From assembly GCA_002726205.1 (NCBI GenBank), contig PBSL01000021.1:76830-140829 (forward strand): a stretch of DNA of 64,000 nucleotides. Reading direction: 5' to 3'. The DNA is from Planctomycetaceae bacterium (lineage in GTDB: Bacteria; Planctomycetota; Planctomycetia; Planctomycetales; Planctomycetaceae). This document shows positions 45,699-53,498 of the stretch, in pieces. Position numbers and translations under genes: made by a program. Positions within the stretch are counted from its first letter, which is position 1. Each line of letters starts with the position of its first letter. The notes under the pieces are model-generated. The model saw nothing but the letters and a program-made list of their open reading frames with translations. It was not told the DNA's origin and did not search any database.

Positions 45699-45968
45699 TC
45701 AGACAAAAACTTCGACCAGCCCATCGGCGGGTCGAGAAATCACGTGAGCCGAAATCAGTTCGCCGACCTGCGAGGCCGCCTGTGATCCGGCATCGATGGC
45801 CGCCCGTACACTGCCAATGTCACCCTTGACAACCACGGTCACCCAGCCGCCCCCGAGAACGATCTGGCTCACCAGGTCGACGTTGGCCGCTTTGAGCATG
45901 GCATCGGAGGCCTCGCAATGGGCCACCACGCCACGGGTTTCGACCATTCCAATCGCTTCACCACTCAT
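45699..45968 (-). CDS. BMC-H shell hexamer protein, copy 2
   Basis: An 89-residue single-BMC-domain protein: MSGEAIGMVETRGVVAHCEA, DAMLKAANVDLV, then VTVVVKGDIGSVRAAIDAG, and the ending VISRPADGL. It tiles the shell facets as hexamers. GAGGG precedes ATG 45968. It is paralogous to the copy at 46069. Confidence 0.95.
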   Translation of the reverse strand: MSGEAIGMVETRGVVAHCEASDAMLKAANVDLVSQIVLGGGWVTVVVKGDIGSVRAAIDAGSQAASQVGELISAHVISRPADGLVEVFV

Positions 45969-46068
45969 CAGAGTTCCCTCGCTTCACGTTGTGCGAGCCA
46001 CCGCCGGACCAAACCGCCTGCACTGCTGGCGAATCATCCTCGTCGGTGAGTCAGAACCGGTTTCCGGG

Positions 46069-46353
46069 TCAGTCCGACGTCGGCATCATGGCGACGAGTT
46101 CCTCGTGCGGACGCGGAATCACCTGCACGCTGACCACTTCGCCAACCTTGCTTGCCGCACTGGCACCCGCGTCCACGGCCGCCTTGACCGCGGCCACATC
46201 GCCGACGACAAAACCTGTCACCAGGCCGCCACCGACCTGTTTCCAGCCTTTCATCTCGACGTTGGCTGCCTTGAGCATCGCATCACAGGCTTCAACCAGC
46301 CCGATCAAGCCCCGCGTCTCGATCATTCCCAACGCTTCCATTTTCTTCGCCAT
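46069..46353 (-). CDS. BMC-H shell hexamer protein, copy 1
   Basis: A 94-residue BMC-domain protein: MEALGMIETRGLIGLVEACD, AMLKAANVEM, then GLVTGFVVGDVAAVKAAVDAG, VIPRPHEELVAMM. It is closest in pattern to PduA/CcmK-type hexamers. AGGAGA precedes ATG 46353, so the long upstream frame is not used. The preceding gap of ~135 bases to PduL contains no clear promoter. Confidence 0.96.
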   Translation of the reverse strand: MAKKMEALGMIETRGLIGLVEACDAMLKAANVEMKGWKQVGGGLVTGFVVGDVAAVKAAVDAGASAASKVGEVVSVQVIPRPHEELVAMMPTSD

Positions 46354-46487
46354 CGCTAGAGTCTCCTGGTAGTCACTCACAGTGAGATTCGAACGGCCAC
46401 ACGCCGCCCGTGTCTTGGTGTCTCCGCCTCTTTTCCTCTCCGCCTCTCCTCTTGCTGTCACCTGCCCCGAGGACCCGCACGAACGGG

Positions 46488-47216
46488 TCAGCCACGGCAG
46501 GCACAGATCTCCGGTTTGAGCAATTCGATCGAATCGGCCGCTGGCAGATTGACCGCGTTGCCCTCGTCGGTGTCGATGTGTACCTCGAGCTTGATATCCT
46601 CGCCGTCCCGAACGATCAGGTCTTCGAGCAGTGCCGTGCAACCGGCCGACTCGATCCGCAGTTGCATCGCGTCGCCGGGGGCGACATCGTAATCCGCCAG
46701 GTCGGCCGGCCCCATGTGCACATGACGCATTGCCCGGATGACCCCGGCTTCCAGCTCGACGGTGCCGGCCGGCCCGATCAGGACACAGCCGGGCGTGTCA
46801 TGGTGGTCACCGCTGATCCGCACCGGCAGATCGATGCCCAGAGACACACCGTCGGTGAACGACAATTCCACCTGGGTGGCGTTGCGACACGGACCGAGCA
46901 CCCTCACGTTGGGAATCATCCGACGCCTGGACCCAACGACGGCAACCGTCTGTTTCGCGGCAAAGAAACCGTCCTGATACAACGCGCGGTGAACTTCCAG
47001 TTCGGCAGCGGGGCCAAACAGTGACGCCAGATGCTCCCGGGACAAGTGAACGTGGCGTGCCGAGACATTGACGAGCAACGGTCGCGAGCCCGCGGATTGA
47101 CCGTGTGCCGCAACGCTGGCGCCGGTCGGGACGGCGGTTTCGGCCCGCCGTCGCAACACGTCGCGGACGACCTGCTCGATCTCCGCTCTTCCCAGACCTT
47201 GCAACACTCCGGTCAT
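46488..47216 (-). CDS. pduL: PduL-type phosphotransacylase, BMC cargo
   Basis: A 242-residue two-barrel phosphotransacylase exchanging acyl-CoA for acyl-phosphate, which regenerates CoA inside the shell. The Zn/His motifs are visible: [10 protein letters not shown] in the first half and MRHVHMGP in the second, with [11 protein letters not shown] near the end. The N-terminal helix [19 protein letters not shown] followed by a loose linker is a likely encapsulation peptide. Its start overlaps the DeoR stop by four bases (ATGA). Confidence 0.93.
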   Translation of the reverse strand: MTGVLQGLGRAEIEQVVRDVLRRRAETAVPTGASVAAHGQSAGSRPLLVNVSARHVHLSREHLASLFGPAAELEVHRALYQDGFFAAKQTVAVVGSRRRMIPNVRVLGPCRNATQVELSFTDGVSLGIDLPVRISGDHHDTPGCVLIGPAGTVELEAGVIRAMRHVHMGPADLADYDVAPGDAMQLRIESAGCTALLEDLIVRDGEDIKLEVHIDTDEGNAVNLPAADSIELLKPEICACRG

Positions 47217-47995
47217 CGTTGCCCCTCACCGTTGCCCGATTCGGACTCCACCACCGTCAATGCCACGCCGGCCGCACCGATCTTGTCTCGCCATTCCTCG
47301 GTGATCCCTCCATCGACCACCATGCGATCAACGTCGGCAAGCGAACAAAGCCGTGCCAGGGCCGCATGACCCAATTTGCCGCTGTCGGTCACCACGATGA
47401 CCTCCTCGGCCGACTGCATCATCGCCCGCTCGGTCTCGACCAGCAGCGCGTTGCTGTTGAACAGACCCCGTTCGGTAATCCCACCAACACTCATCACCAA
47501 TCGCCTCGCATGAACTCGTCCGATCGCCTCGACCGCCAAGGGTCCCAGAGCAACACCGGTTTTCGGATAGAGATACCCACCGACCTGGATCAACTCGATC
47601 TTCGGCTGGTTCAACAACACGTTGACGATCGGCAGCGAATTGGTGATCACCTGCAACGATTTGCCCTGCAACTGCTTGGCAACCTCCAGCGTCGTTGTCC
47701 CCCCGTCGAGCAATACCGTCTCGCCCGGTTCAATCAACGCCGCCACCGTCCGGGCCACCTGACGTTTTTGAGGACGCGCCTTGACTCGACGATCCTCAAA
47801 ATCCGTCAACGACTCACCAACGTAGGCAGCTCCTCCTCGAGTCCTCCGAATTTGACCATTTCTATCAAGAACTTCCAGATCGCGTCGTACCGTCGATTCG
47901 CTGACCGCCACCTGGTCCACCAGTGACTGAAGCCCAACAAAACCTTCAATTTCAACGATATTTAGGATACGGCTCCGTCGTTCATCAACCAGCAT
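47213..47995 (-). CDS. DeoR-family transcriptional regulator of the BMC operon
   Basis: A 260-residue repressor-type regulator. The N-terminal winged helix-turn-helix shows [15 protein letters not shown] and [19 protein letters not shown], and the sugar-phosphate-sensing domain shows [18 protein letters not shown] and [10 protein letters not shown]. It is the first gene of the operon and overlaps pduL, so it probably regulates its own unit in response to a sugar phosphate. Its ribosome site is inside a small hairpin (48002-48016), and a 10-bp repeat array lies upstream. Confidence 0.94.
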   Translation of the reverse strand: MLVDERRSRILNIVEIEGFVGLQSLVDQVAVSESTVRRDLEVLDRNGQIRRTRGGAAYVGESLTDFEDRRVKARPQKRQVARTVAALIEPGETVLLDGGTTTLEVAKQLQGKSLQVITNSLPIVNVLLNQPKIELIQVGGYLYPKTGVALGPLAVEAIGRVHARRLVMSVGGITERGLFNSNALLVETERAMMQSAEEVIVVTDSGKLGHAALARLCSLADVDRMVVDGGITEEWRDKIGAAGVALTVVESESGNGEGQR

Positions 47996-48001
47996 CAGTC
48001 A

Positions 48002-48016
48002 CCTCGTTCCACGAGG
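48002..48016 (-). promoter_or_regulatory. Leader hairpin covering the deoR-type gene's ribosome site
   Basis: On the minus strand CCTCG (48016 to 48012), loop TGGAA, CGAGG (48006 to 48002). The second arm supplies the GAGG Shine-Dalgarno, six bases before the ATG at 47995. The stem is only five pairs. Confidence 0.4.
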
Positions 48017-48054
48017 AATGCACGATTTTTACCTATATTCACAACTTTTGACCG

Positions 48055-48094
48055 CCATTTCAAACAGTTTCTGTCAGTTTCTTTCACTTTACGT
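48055..48094. promoter_or_regulatory. Candidate operator: TTTC half-sites at exact 10-bp period
   Basis: Successive ten-base units read CCATTTCAAA, CAGTTTCTGT, CAGTTTCTTT, CACTTTACGT, with TTTC or TTTA at 48058, 48068, 48078 and 48088. On the minus strand this gives GAAACTG twice, ten bases apart. A TTGAAA (48063 to 48058) with GAATAT 17 bases further may be the operon promoter, so a repressor here would cover the -35. The unit lies 60-100 bases before the regulator gene. Confidence 0.5.
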
Positions 48095-48158
48095 CGATCC
48101 CTGTGGCCGCGGACCGGTTATGCCGGTGGCATGTGGAACCGCGTCCGATACCCGGAAA

Positions 48159-48800
48159 TCAATCGACGTGGAGCTGACCGTCGCTGATTCGCAGACGACC
48201 CGAGGCAAACAAGCGAATCGCCTCTGGATAGGCCTGGCATTCGGCAGTAAAGACCCGCGCAGCCAGCGAGTCGGGAGAATCGCCGTTTTCGACCGGTACG
48301 ACCTGCTGCAGGATGATCGGACCGTGGTCGTACTGGTTATCGGCGAAGTGCACGGTGCAGCCACTGACACGGACTCCCCGTTCCAACGCCGCCTCATGAA
48401 CGCGATGCCCGTAGAATCCCTTGCCGGAAAAAGCGGGGATCAGGGCCGGGTGGATGTTCATCACCCGCAGCAGGAAATCCTCGGGCACGACGACCAGCGA
48501 CAGGACCCCGGCCAGGACGACCAGATCGATCTCCGCAGCGCGACATGCCTGGAAAGCCGCATCGCTCCAGGCCGCCGCCGATTCACAATCCCGTCGCGGC
48601 AGGACACGGCAGGAAAGTCCGGCGGCCGCGGCGTGATCAAGCCCCCCGACACCGTCCCGGTCCGACACGACCAGAGGAATCTCCGCCCCCAACTCTCCTC
48701 GCTCGATCGCCTGCAGCAGGTTGAGCAGCGTCGTGCCTCCTCCGGAGAGGAAGACACCAAGCCGAATCGGCCGGTCGAGGGGTCCAAACAATGGCTCCAC
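48159..48800 (-). CDS. purN: Phosphoribosylglycinamide formyltransferase
   Basis: A 213-residue enzyme using 10-formyl-THF to formylate GAR in purine synthesis. Seen are VFLSGGGTTLLNLL at the N-terminus, the catalytic region MNIHPALIPAFSGKGFYG (Asn, His), and SGCTVHFADNQYDHGPIILQ with the Asp. The length matches E. coli PurN (212). It begins one base after the stop of the upstream 291-residue gene. It is separated from the deoR-type gene by 163 bases. Confidence 0.95.
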   Translation of the reverse strand: MEPLFGPLDRPIRLGVFLSGGGTTLLNLLQAIERGELGAEIPLVVSDRDGVGGLDHAAAAGLSCRVLPRRDCESAAAWSDAAFQACRAAEIDLVVLAGVLSLVVVPEDFLLRVMNIHPALIPAFSGKGFYGHRVHEAALERGVRVSGCTVHFADNQYDHGPIILQQVVPVENGDSPDSLAARVFTAECQAYPEAIRLFASGRLRISDGQLHVD

Positions 48801-48801
48801 G

Positions 48802-49677
48802 TCAGAGATCCTCCACCATCGGGGCCTGGGACCATTCCAGCCGCTCGGGTTCTTCGCTGCGACGACGGGTTCGCTGTTGCCGATCGTCGCGGCGATTCCG
48901 CCAAAGAAACCAGCTGACCGGCAACCCGATCACCAACAGGCCAACGCCCAGGGCCAGCGGCAGGGCCCTTTCCAGCGAGCTCGAGGCGGCGGGGCGCCAA
49001 GCGAGTCCGGCCCCGAGTACCAACGGTGCAAACCGGTACGCATCCCGCGCCGGGTACCCGTACATCTTGAAGAAATAGCCGGTCACCGACACGCCGTTGA
49101 CCAATACCGGACGGTTCAGCGACTTGAGTCGCTGAACTTCACGCTTGAGTGATTCCGGGACAGATGTGGTGATCACGACAGCCGGGTGCTGTTGGCTGTC
49201 GGACGTGAACAGCCAGGCCTCGTACAGGGTCGTGATCTGCCGCGAATTTTCCCCGGCGGGCATCTCGACCAGTTTCCTCAGGTGGCCACGCAGTGTCACG
49301 GGACGGCCCAGGTAGACCCGGGGTCGCCGCACGTTGTTGTAGAGGTCCACGAAGACGGGAAACTCCTCGACGGGCCGCTGACGGATCGCGGGACTTTCGG
49401 CAGAGTCACGGCGGGACGCCAGGAACCGCTTCGCGGCCGATTTCAACAGCTGTGGGTCGACGTGGCGGACGTGATCGAGAACGTGGAAATAGGCTGTGGC
49501 CTCCTCGCTGCGGATACCCCTCGAAACCAGGCTGCCACCGGGCACCAGGACCGGTGCAAAAACGGCCGGATCGATTTCCACGGCCATTCTGCGAGATGTT
49601 TGCGGTGCCTGGGACATGACGCGTCCGGTCCCGGCAAACCCGACCAGTACGAGCGCAACGAACGCGACGCGACGCAT
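48802..49677 (-). CDS. Signal-peptide and single-TM protein of unknown function
   Basis: A 291-residue protein. Residues 1-~22 (MRRVAFVALVLVGFAGTGRV) are a signal peptide. The middle contains VYLGRPVTLRGHLRKLVEM and AVVITTSVPESLK, suggesting a small beta fold. A transmembrane helix near residue 245 (LALGVGLLVIGLPVSWFLW) leaves a basic cytoplasmic tail. AAGG precedes ATG 49677. It is directly upstream of purN with a one-base gap; the pairing does not suggest a purine role. No family is recognised. Confidence 0.7.
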   Translation of the reverse strand: MRRVAFVALVLVGFAGTGRVMSQAPQTSRRMAVEIDPAVFAPVLVPGGSLVSRGIRSEEATAYFHVLDHVRHVDPQLLKSAAKRFLASRRDSAESPAIRQRPVEEFPVFVDLYNNVRRPRVYLGRPVTLRGHLRKLVEMPAGENSRQITTLYEAWLFTSDSQQHPAVVITTSVPESLKREVQRLKSLNRPVLVNGVSVTGYFFKMYGYPARDAYRFAPLVLGAGLAWRPAASSSLERALPLALGVGLLVIGLPVSWFLWRNRRDDRQQRTRRRSEEPERLEWSQAPMVEDL

Positions 49678-49916
49678 GGCACAACGCCTTGAAGAATCCA
49701 CGATTCACCGGAACTTCCGATGCGGGCATCGTAGCGGTCCGCGGCGGACGGGACAACGGGCGGTCGACTCTCGTGAAAAGAAGTCCCCGAAAGGGCTCGA
49801 CCTCCATTGGACCTTTGTGCTAGTTTTCCGCCCGCCTTGCTCGGGCAGGGCTGTGTTTTCCTGCACAGGGCAGGAATCCCGAGTGTATCCGGGGGGCGTA
49901 CGGCAAGGAGGCCGTC

Positions 49917-50537
49917 GTGAACTGGGGCCATTCCTCCAGGCAATCGTCGAAAAAATCGTCCAAGTCTGACCCCGGCGCAACGGGTCCGGCTTCACATCAT
50001 CTTCCCTCGACCGATGATCAGCAGGGCGAGCTGACGGTCCAGATTCGCTGGTTGATCCGCCGCGACATGCCGGAGGTCCTGGAAATCGAACAATCCAGCT
50101 TCGCGGCCCCCTGGAGCGAAGAAGATTTTCTCGGCTACCTCAGACAACGCAACTGCATCGGCATGGTTGCCGAGTACAACCAGCAGATCGTCGGGTTCAT
50201 GATCTACGAACTGCACAAGGCCCGCCTGCAGGTACTCAATTTCGCCTGCAGTGCCAATCACCGACGCCTGGGTATCGGGTCCCAGATGGTCGCCAAGCTC
50301 GTCGACAAACTCTCACAACAGCGCCGCCAGGAAATCCTGCTGGAAGTCCGAGAATCGAATCTCGAGGCCCAGTTGTTCTTCAAGAAGCTGCAGTTCCGAG
50401 CGGTCCGTGTGTTGCGAAGGCATTTTGACGACACAACCGAGGATGCCTACGTGATGCGCTACCGGCTCATCGAATCCGAGTCGGACGACGATCAGCAACT
50501 GCCCCACAACCGCATCTCCTTCTTCGACGCCGCCTAG
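49917..50537 (+). CDS. rimI: Ribosomal-protein alanine acetyltransferase-like GNAT (RimI type)
   Basis: A 206-residue N-acetyltransferase. The ~45-residue Ser/Lys-rich N-terminus precedes the GNAT domain. Signatures are IRRDMPEVLEIEQSSFAAPW, LNFACSANHRRLGIG (acetyl-CoA loop R-R-x-G-I-G) and LEVRESNLEAQLFFKKLQF, as in RimI. An unusually good AAGGAGG stands six bases before GTG 49917 and decides the start. It may acetylate ribosomal protein bS18 or another N-terminus. It is followed by the UvrA-family gene in the same direction. Confidence 0.85.
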   Translation: MNWGHSSRQSSKKSSKSDPGATGPASHHLPSTDDQQGELTVQIRWLIRRDMPEVLEIEQSSFAAPWSEEDFLGYLRQRNCIGMVAEYNQQIVGFMIYELHKARLQVLNFACSANHRRLGIGSQMVAKLVDKLSQQRRQEILLEVRESNLEAQLFFKKLQFRAVRVLRRHFDDTTEDAYVMRYRLIESESDDDQQLPHNRISFFDAA

Positions 50538-50602
50538 CCGGTGCGGAGGGTATCCCGTCGGAGGGGGTGGCAGCGAGCCGTTGAGCCGGTATCCTCCCCT
50601 GC

Positions 50603-53488
50603 ATGGATGCCGCCGCTGTTCACCGTGATTCGATCGTGCTGGAAGGAGTCCGGGTCCACAATCTGCAGAACCTGGACCTCGAGATCCCGCTGCATCGCCT
50701 GGTGGTCATTACCGGCATCAGTGGAAGCGGCAAGAGCAGCCTGGCCTTCGACACGCTGGCCGTCGAGGGGCAACGGCGTTACATCGAGACACTCTCACCA
50801 ACCTCCCGCGGTTTGCTCGATCGGCTCGACCGCCCCGAGGCCGATCGCATTGAGAACATCCCCCCGACGATCGCGATCCGGCAGGGTACCGACCGCGCCG
50901 GCGCCCGTGAAACGGTGGGAACGGCGACCGAAATTCACGACCTCCTCAGGCTACTCTTCGCAGCGTCAGGGGAAATCCGCTGTCCCGACTGCAAGATCCC
51001 GGTCACCACATCAACACCGGCCTCGATCGCCGACGATCTCGGCCGGTTACCCGACGGTTGCCGCTACCAGGTCGCTTTCGCAGCCAAGGCCTACGAGCCC
51101 GACGCTGTGGAATGTCTCGAGCGACTGGCCGAAGACGGTTTTCGGCGTCTGGCGGTTCTCCAGCCCGGCGAAGATTCACGCGAAACAGCCGACCTGGCAA
51201 AAGTCGAAGAACACGGCATTTCCACGGCCTGGATCATCCTGGATCGCCTCACCTCCGGCTCGGTCGATCCCGCGAGAATCGAGGACAGCCTCGAACAAGC
51301 CCTGACCTGCGGAGACGGCCGCTGCCTGGTACTCATCGAAGACGGTAACCACGCCGATCCGGACGTCTCGCTGGATGGCGACGATTGGCAGATACAGTTC
51401 TACTCGACCGGCACGGCATGTGACGATTGCGGGCGTGCCTTTCATCCTCCCGAACCGCGATTGTTCAGCTTCCACAGCCCGCTGGGCGCCTGCCCTGAAT
51501 GCCATGGCTTTGGTCAAGTTCCAGTCATCTCGTTCGACAAGCTTGTACCCGACCCGCGACTGAGCCTGCGGGAGGGTGCGATCGCTGCCTGGACAACCCC
51601 GGCCTACTCCCATGAACTCGATGAGCTGCTCACCCTGGCGTCGGACTACGGAATCCCCGTCGATGTTGCGTTCGACGAGTTGTCGCAAGAGCAACTGGAC
51701 CTGATTGTTCGAGGGGTCCCGGAGAGAAATTTCGGTGGCCTGGAGGGATTTTTCGACTGGTTGGAACGACACCGCTACAAGCTTCCGGTTCGCGTCTTCC
51801 TCAACCGGTGGCGGGCCTATGACACCTGCAACGGGTGTCATGGAGGCCGTCTGCAACCCGATGCGTTGGCCGTCCACCTGCCGGTCGGCGAGAGCGGTTG
51901 CACGATCGACTGGCTCTGCACCCAGACGATCGCCGGGCTCAAGGAAACACTGGCGGAGATCTCTGACATCCCCGCGGATCTCTCCGCCGCGGTCCTCGAC
52001 CCGCTCCTGTCCCGACTCGATTACCTTCACGAGGTGGGGCTTGAGTACCTCACGCTCGATCGACCGCTCCGCAGCCTCTCCGGTGGAGAAGCTCGTCGCG
52101 TCCTGTTGACCGCGGCACTGGGATCGGAACTGGTCAACACGCTGTATGTTCTCGACGAACCCACGGCCGGGTTGCATGCCCGTGATGTCGCACGAGTCAA
52201 GGAAGTGATCGGGGCACTGGTGCAACGGGGCAACAGCGTGGTCGTTGTCGAACACGATCCGGCTTTCGTGACCGGAGCTGACGAGGTGATCGACATCGGA
52301 CCCTCGGCCGGGGAAAACGGGGGGCGGTTGGTCTTCCAGGGACCACCGGCCGAACTGGCCGACTGTGCGGATTCCTTGACCGGCGGATTTCTTTCCGGGC
52401 GGCTTCCAGCGGAATCGGTACACCCCGGCCGTGACCTCGAGCCGACAGGGCAGGTGATCATCCTGACCGGCGCCGACCGCCACAACCTGCAGAATCTCAC
52501 CGTCCCCTTTCCGCTGGGTTGCCTGGTCGTCGTCACCGGGGTCAGCGGCAGTGGCAAGAGCAGCCTGGTCGAGGACACGCTGTTTCCGGCCTTGTGCCGG
52601 GCCATTGACCAACCGCTTTCCCCGGGGACCTCGACGGAGTGCTGCTGGGATTCGATCACCGTCGACGAATCGATCGACCAGGTCCTGCTGATCGATCCGT
52701 CACCGATCGGACGAACCCCTCGCTCGATTCCGGTCACCTACCTGAAGGCCTTCGACGACATCCGGCGGGTGTTTGCCGAGACCGCCGAGGCAAGACAGCG
52801 AGGGTATGCGGCCGGCCAGTTCAGTTTCAATTCCGTCGAAGGTGGCCGCTGTCGGCAGTGCGGCGGCAGCGGCGAGATCGCGGTGGACATGCAGTTCCTG
52901 GCCGATATCCGGACCACCTGTCCGGAATGCCGGGGGCAACGGTTCGGCCGCGAGGTCCTGGAAGTGACGTTTCGTGGTCGATCAATCGCCGACGTGCTTT
53001 CGATGACTGTCGACGAGGCATTCGGGTTCTTCCGTGGACAGGCCAGGATCCGCCGTCGCCTGCAACCGCTCCGGGATGTGGGACTCGGATACCTCCCACT
53101 GGGGCAACCTGCACCGACGCTTTCCGGAGGAGAATCCCAACGGCTGAAACTCGCCGCCTTTCTCGCTGCAGGCGCCGGCAAGACGACGATGTTCCTGTTG
53201 AATGAACCAACCACGGGCCTGCACCCGGCCGACGTGCAGGGATTGCTGGCCTGTTTTGACACGCTGCTGTCGGTAGGTCACTCGCTGGTGGTCGTCGAAC
53301 ACCATCTCGAGGTGATTGCCGCAGCGGCGCATGTCATTGATCTCGGACCCGGAGCAGGTCCGGACGGGGGGCGACTGGTTGTCTGCGGATCGCCGACCGA
53401 TGTCGCCTCATCTCCCGATTCGGTGACGGGGCACTGGTTGGGTTGTTACAATCACGCGACCTCCAGACCATCGACCGGCGACCGTTAA
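50603..53488 (+). CDS. UvrA-family excinuclease ATPase, divergent, second Walker B Asp replaced
   Basis: A 961-residue UvrA-type protein with the full order of parts. NBD I has Walker A ITGISGSGKSS (~36) and later signature LSGGEARRVLL. A region with CPDC and the DNA-binding insertion with CDDCGRAF and CPECHGFGQ follow. NBD II has Walker A VTGVSGSGKSS, zinc module CRQCGGSGEIAVDMQF with CPECRGQRF, and signature LSGGESQRLKLA. The second Walker B reads FLLNEPTTGLH: Asn867 in place of Asp. The first Walker B is intact (VLDEPTAGLH). It could be a paralogue rather than the main UvrA. It is 10 bases upstream of dnaE. Confidence 0.85.
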   Translation: MDAAAVHRDSIVLEGVRVHNLQNLDLEIPLHRLVVITGISGSGKSSLAFDTLAVEGQRRYIETLSPTSRGLLDRLDRPEADRIENIPPTIAIRQGTDRAGARETVGTATEIHDLLRLLFAASGEIRCPDCKIPVTTSTPASIADDLGRLPDGCRYQVAFAAKAYEPDAVECLERLAEDGFRRLAVLQPGEDSRETADLAKVEEHGISTAWIILDRLTSGSVDPARIEDSLEQALTCGDGRCLVLIEDGNHADPDVSLDGDDWQIQFYSTGTACDDCGRAFHPPEPRLFSFHSPLGACPECHGFGQVPVISFDKLVPDPRLSLREGAIAAWTTPAYSHELDELLTLASDYGIPVDVAFDELSQEQLDLIVRGVPERNFGGLEGFFDWLERHRYKLPVRVFLNRWRAYDTCNGCHGGRLQPDALAVHLPVGESGCTIDWLCTQTIAGLKETLAEISDIPADLSAAVLDPLLSRLDYLHEVGLEYLTLDRPLRSLSGGEARRVLLTAALGSELVNTLYVLDEPTAGLHARDVARVKEVIGALVQRGNSVVVVEHDPAFVTGADEVIDIGPSAGENGGRLVFQGPPAELADCADSLTGGFLSGRLPAESVHPGRDLEPTGQVIILTGADRHNLQNLTVPFPLGCLVVVTGVSGSGKSSLVEDTLFPALCRAIDQPLSPGTSTECCWDSITVDESIDQVLLIDPSPIGRTPRSIPVTYLKAFDDIRRVFAETAEARQRGYAAGQFSFNSVEGGRCRQCGGSGEIAVDMQFLADIRTTCPECRGQRFGREVLEVTFRGRSIADVLSMTVDEAFGFFRGQARIRRRLQPLRDVGLGYLPLGQPAPTLSGGESQRLKLAAFLAAGAGKTTMFLLNEPTTGLHPADVQGLLACFDTLLSVGHSLVVVEHHLEVIAAAAHVIDLGPGAGPDGGRLVVCGSPTDVASSPDSVTGHWLGCYNHATSRPSTGDR

Positions 53489-53498
53489 GGGATTGACG

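Noticed and set aside
46069-46641. A 190-residue BMC-H protein with a long N-terminal extension
   Set aside because: The extension is shadow sequence of pduL in another frame. AGGAGA before ATG 46353 marks the real 94-residue protein.
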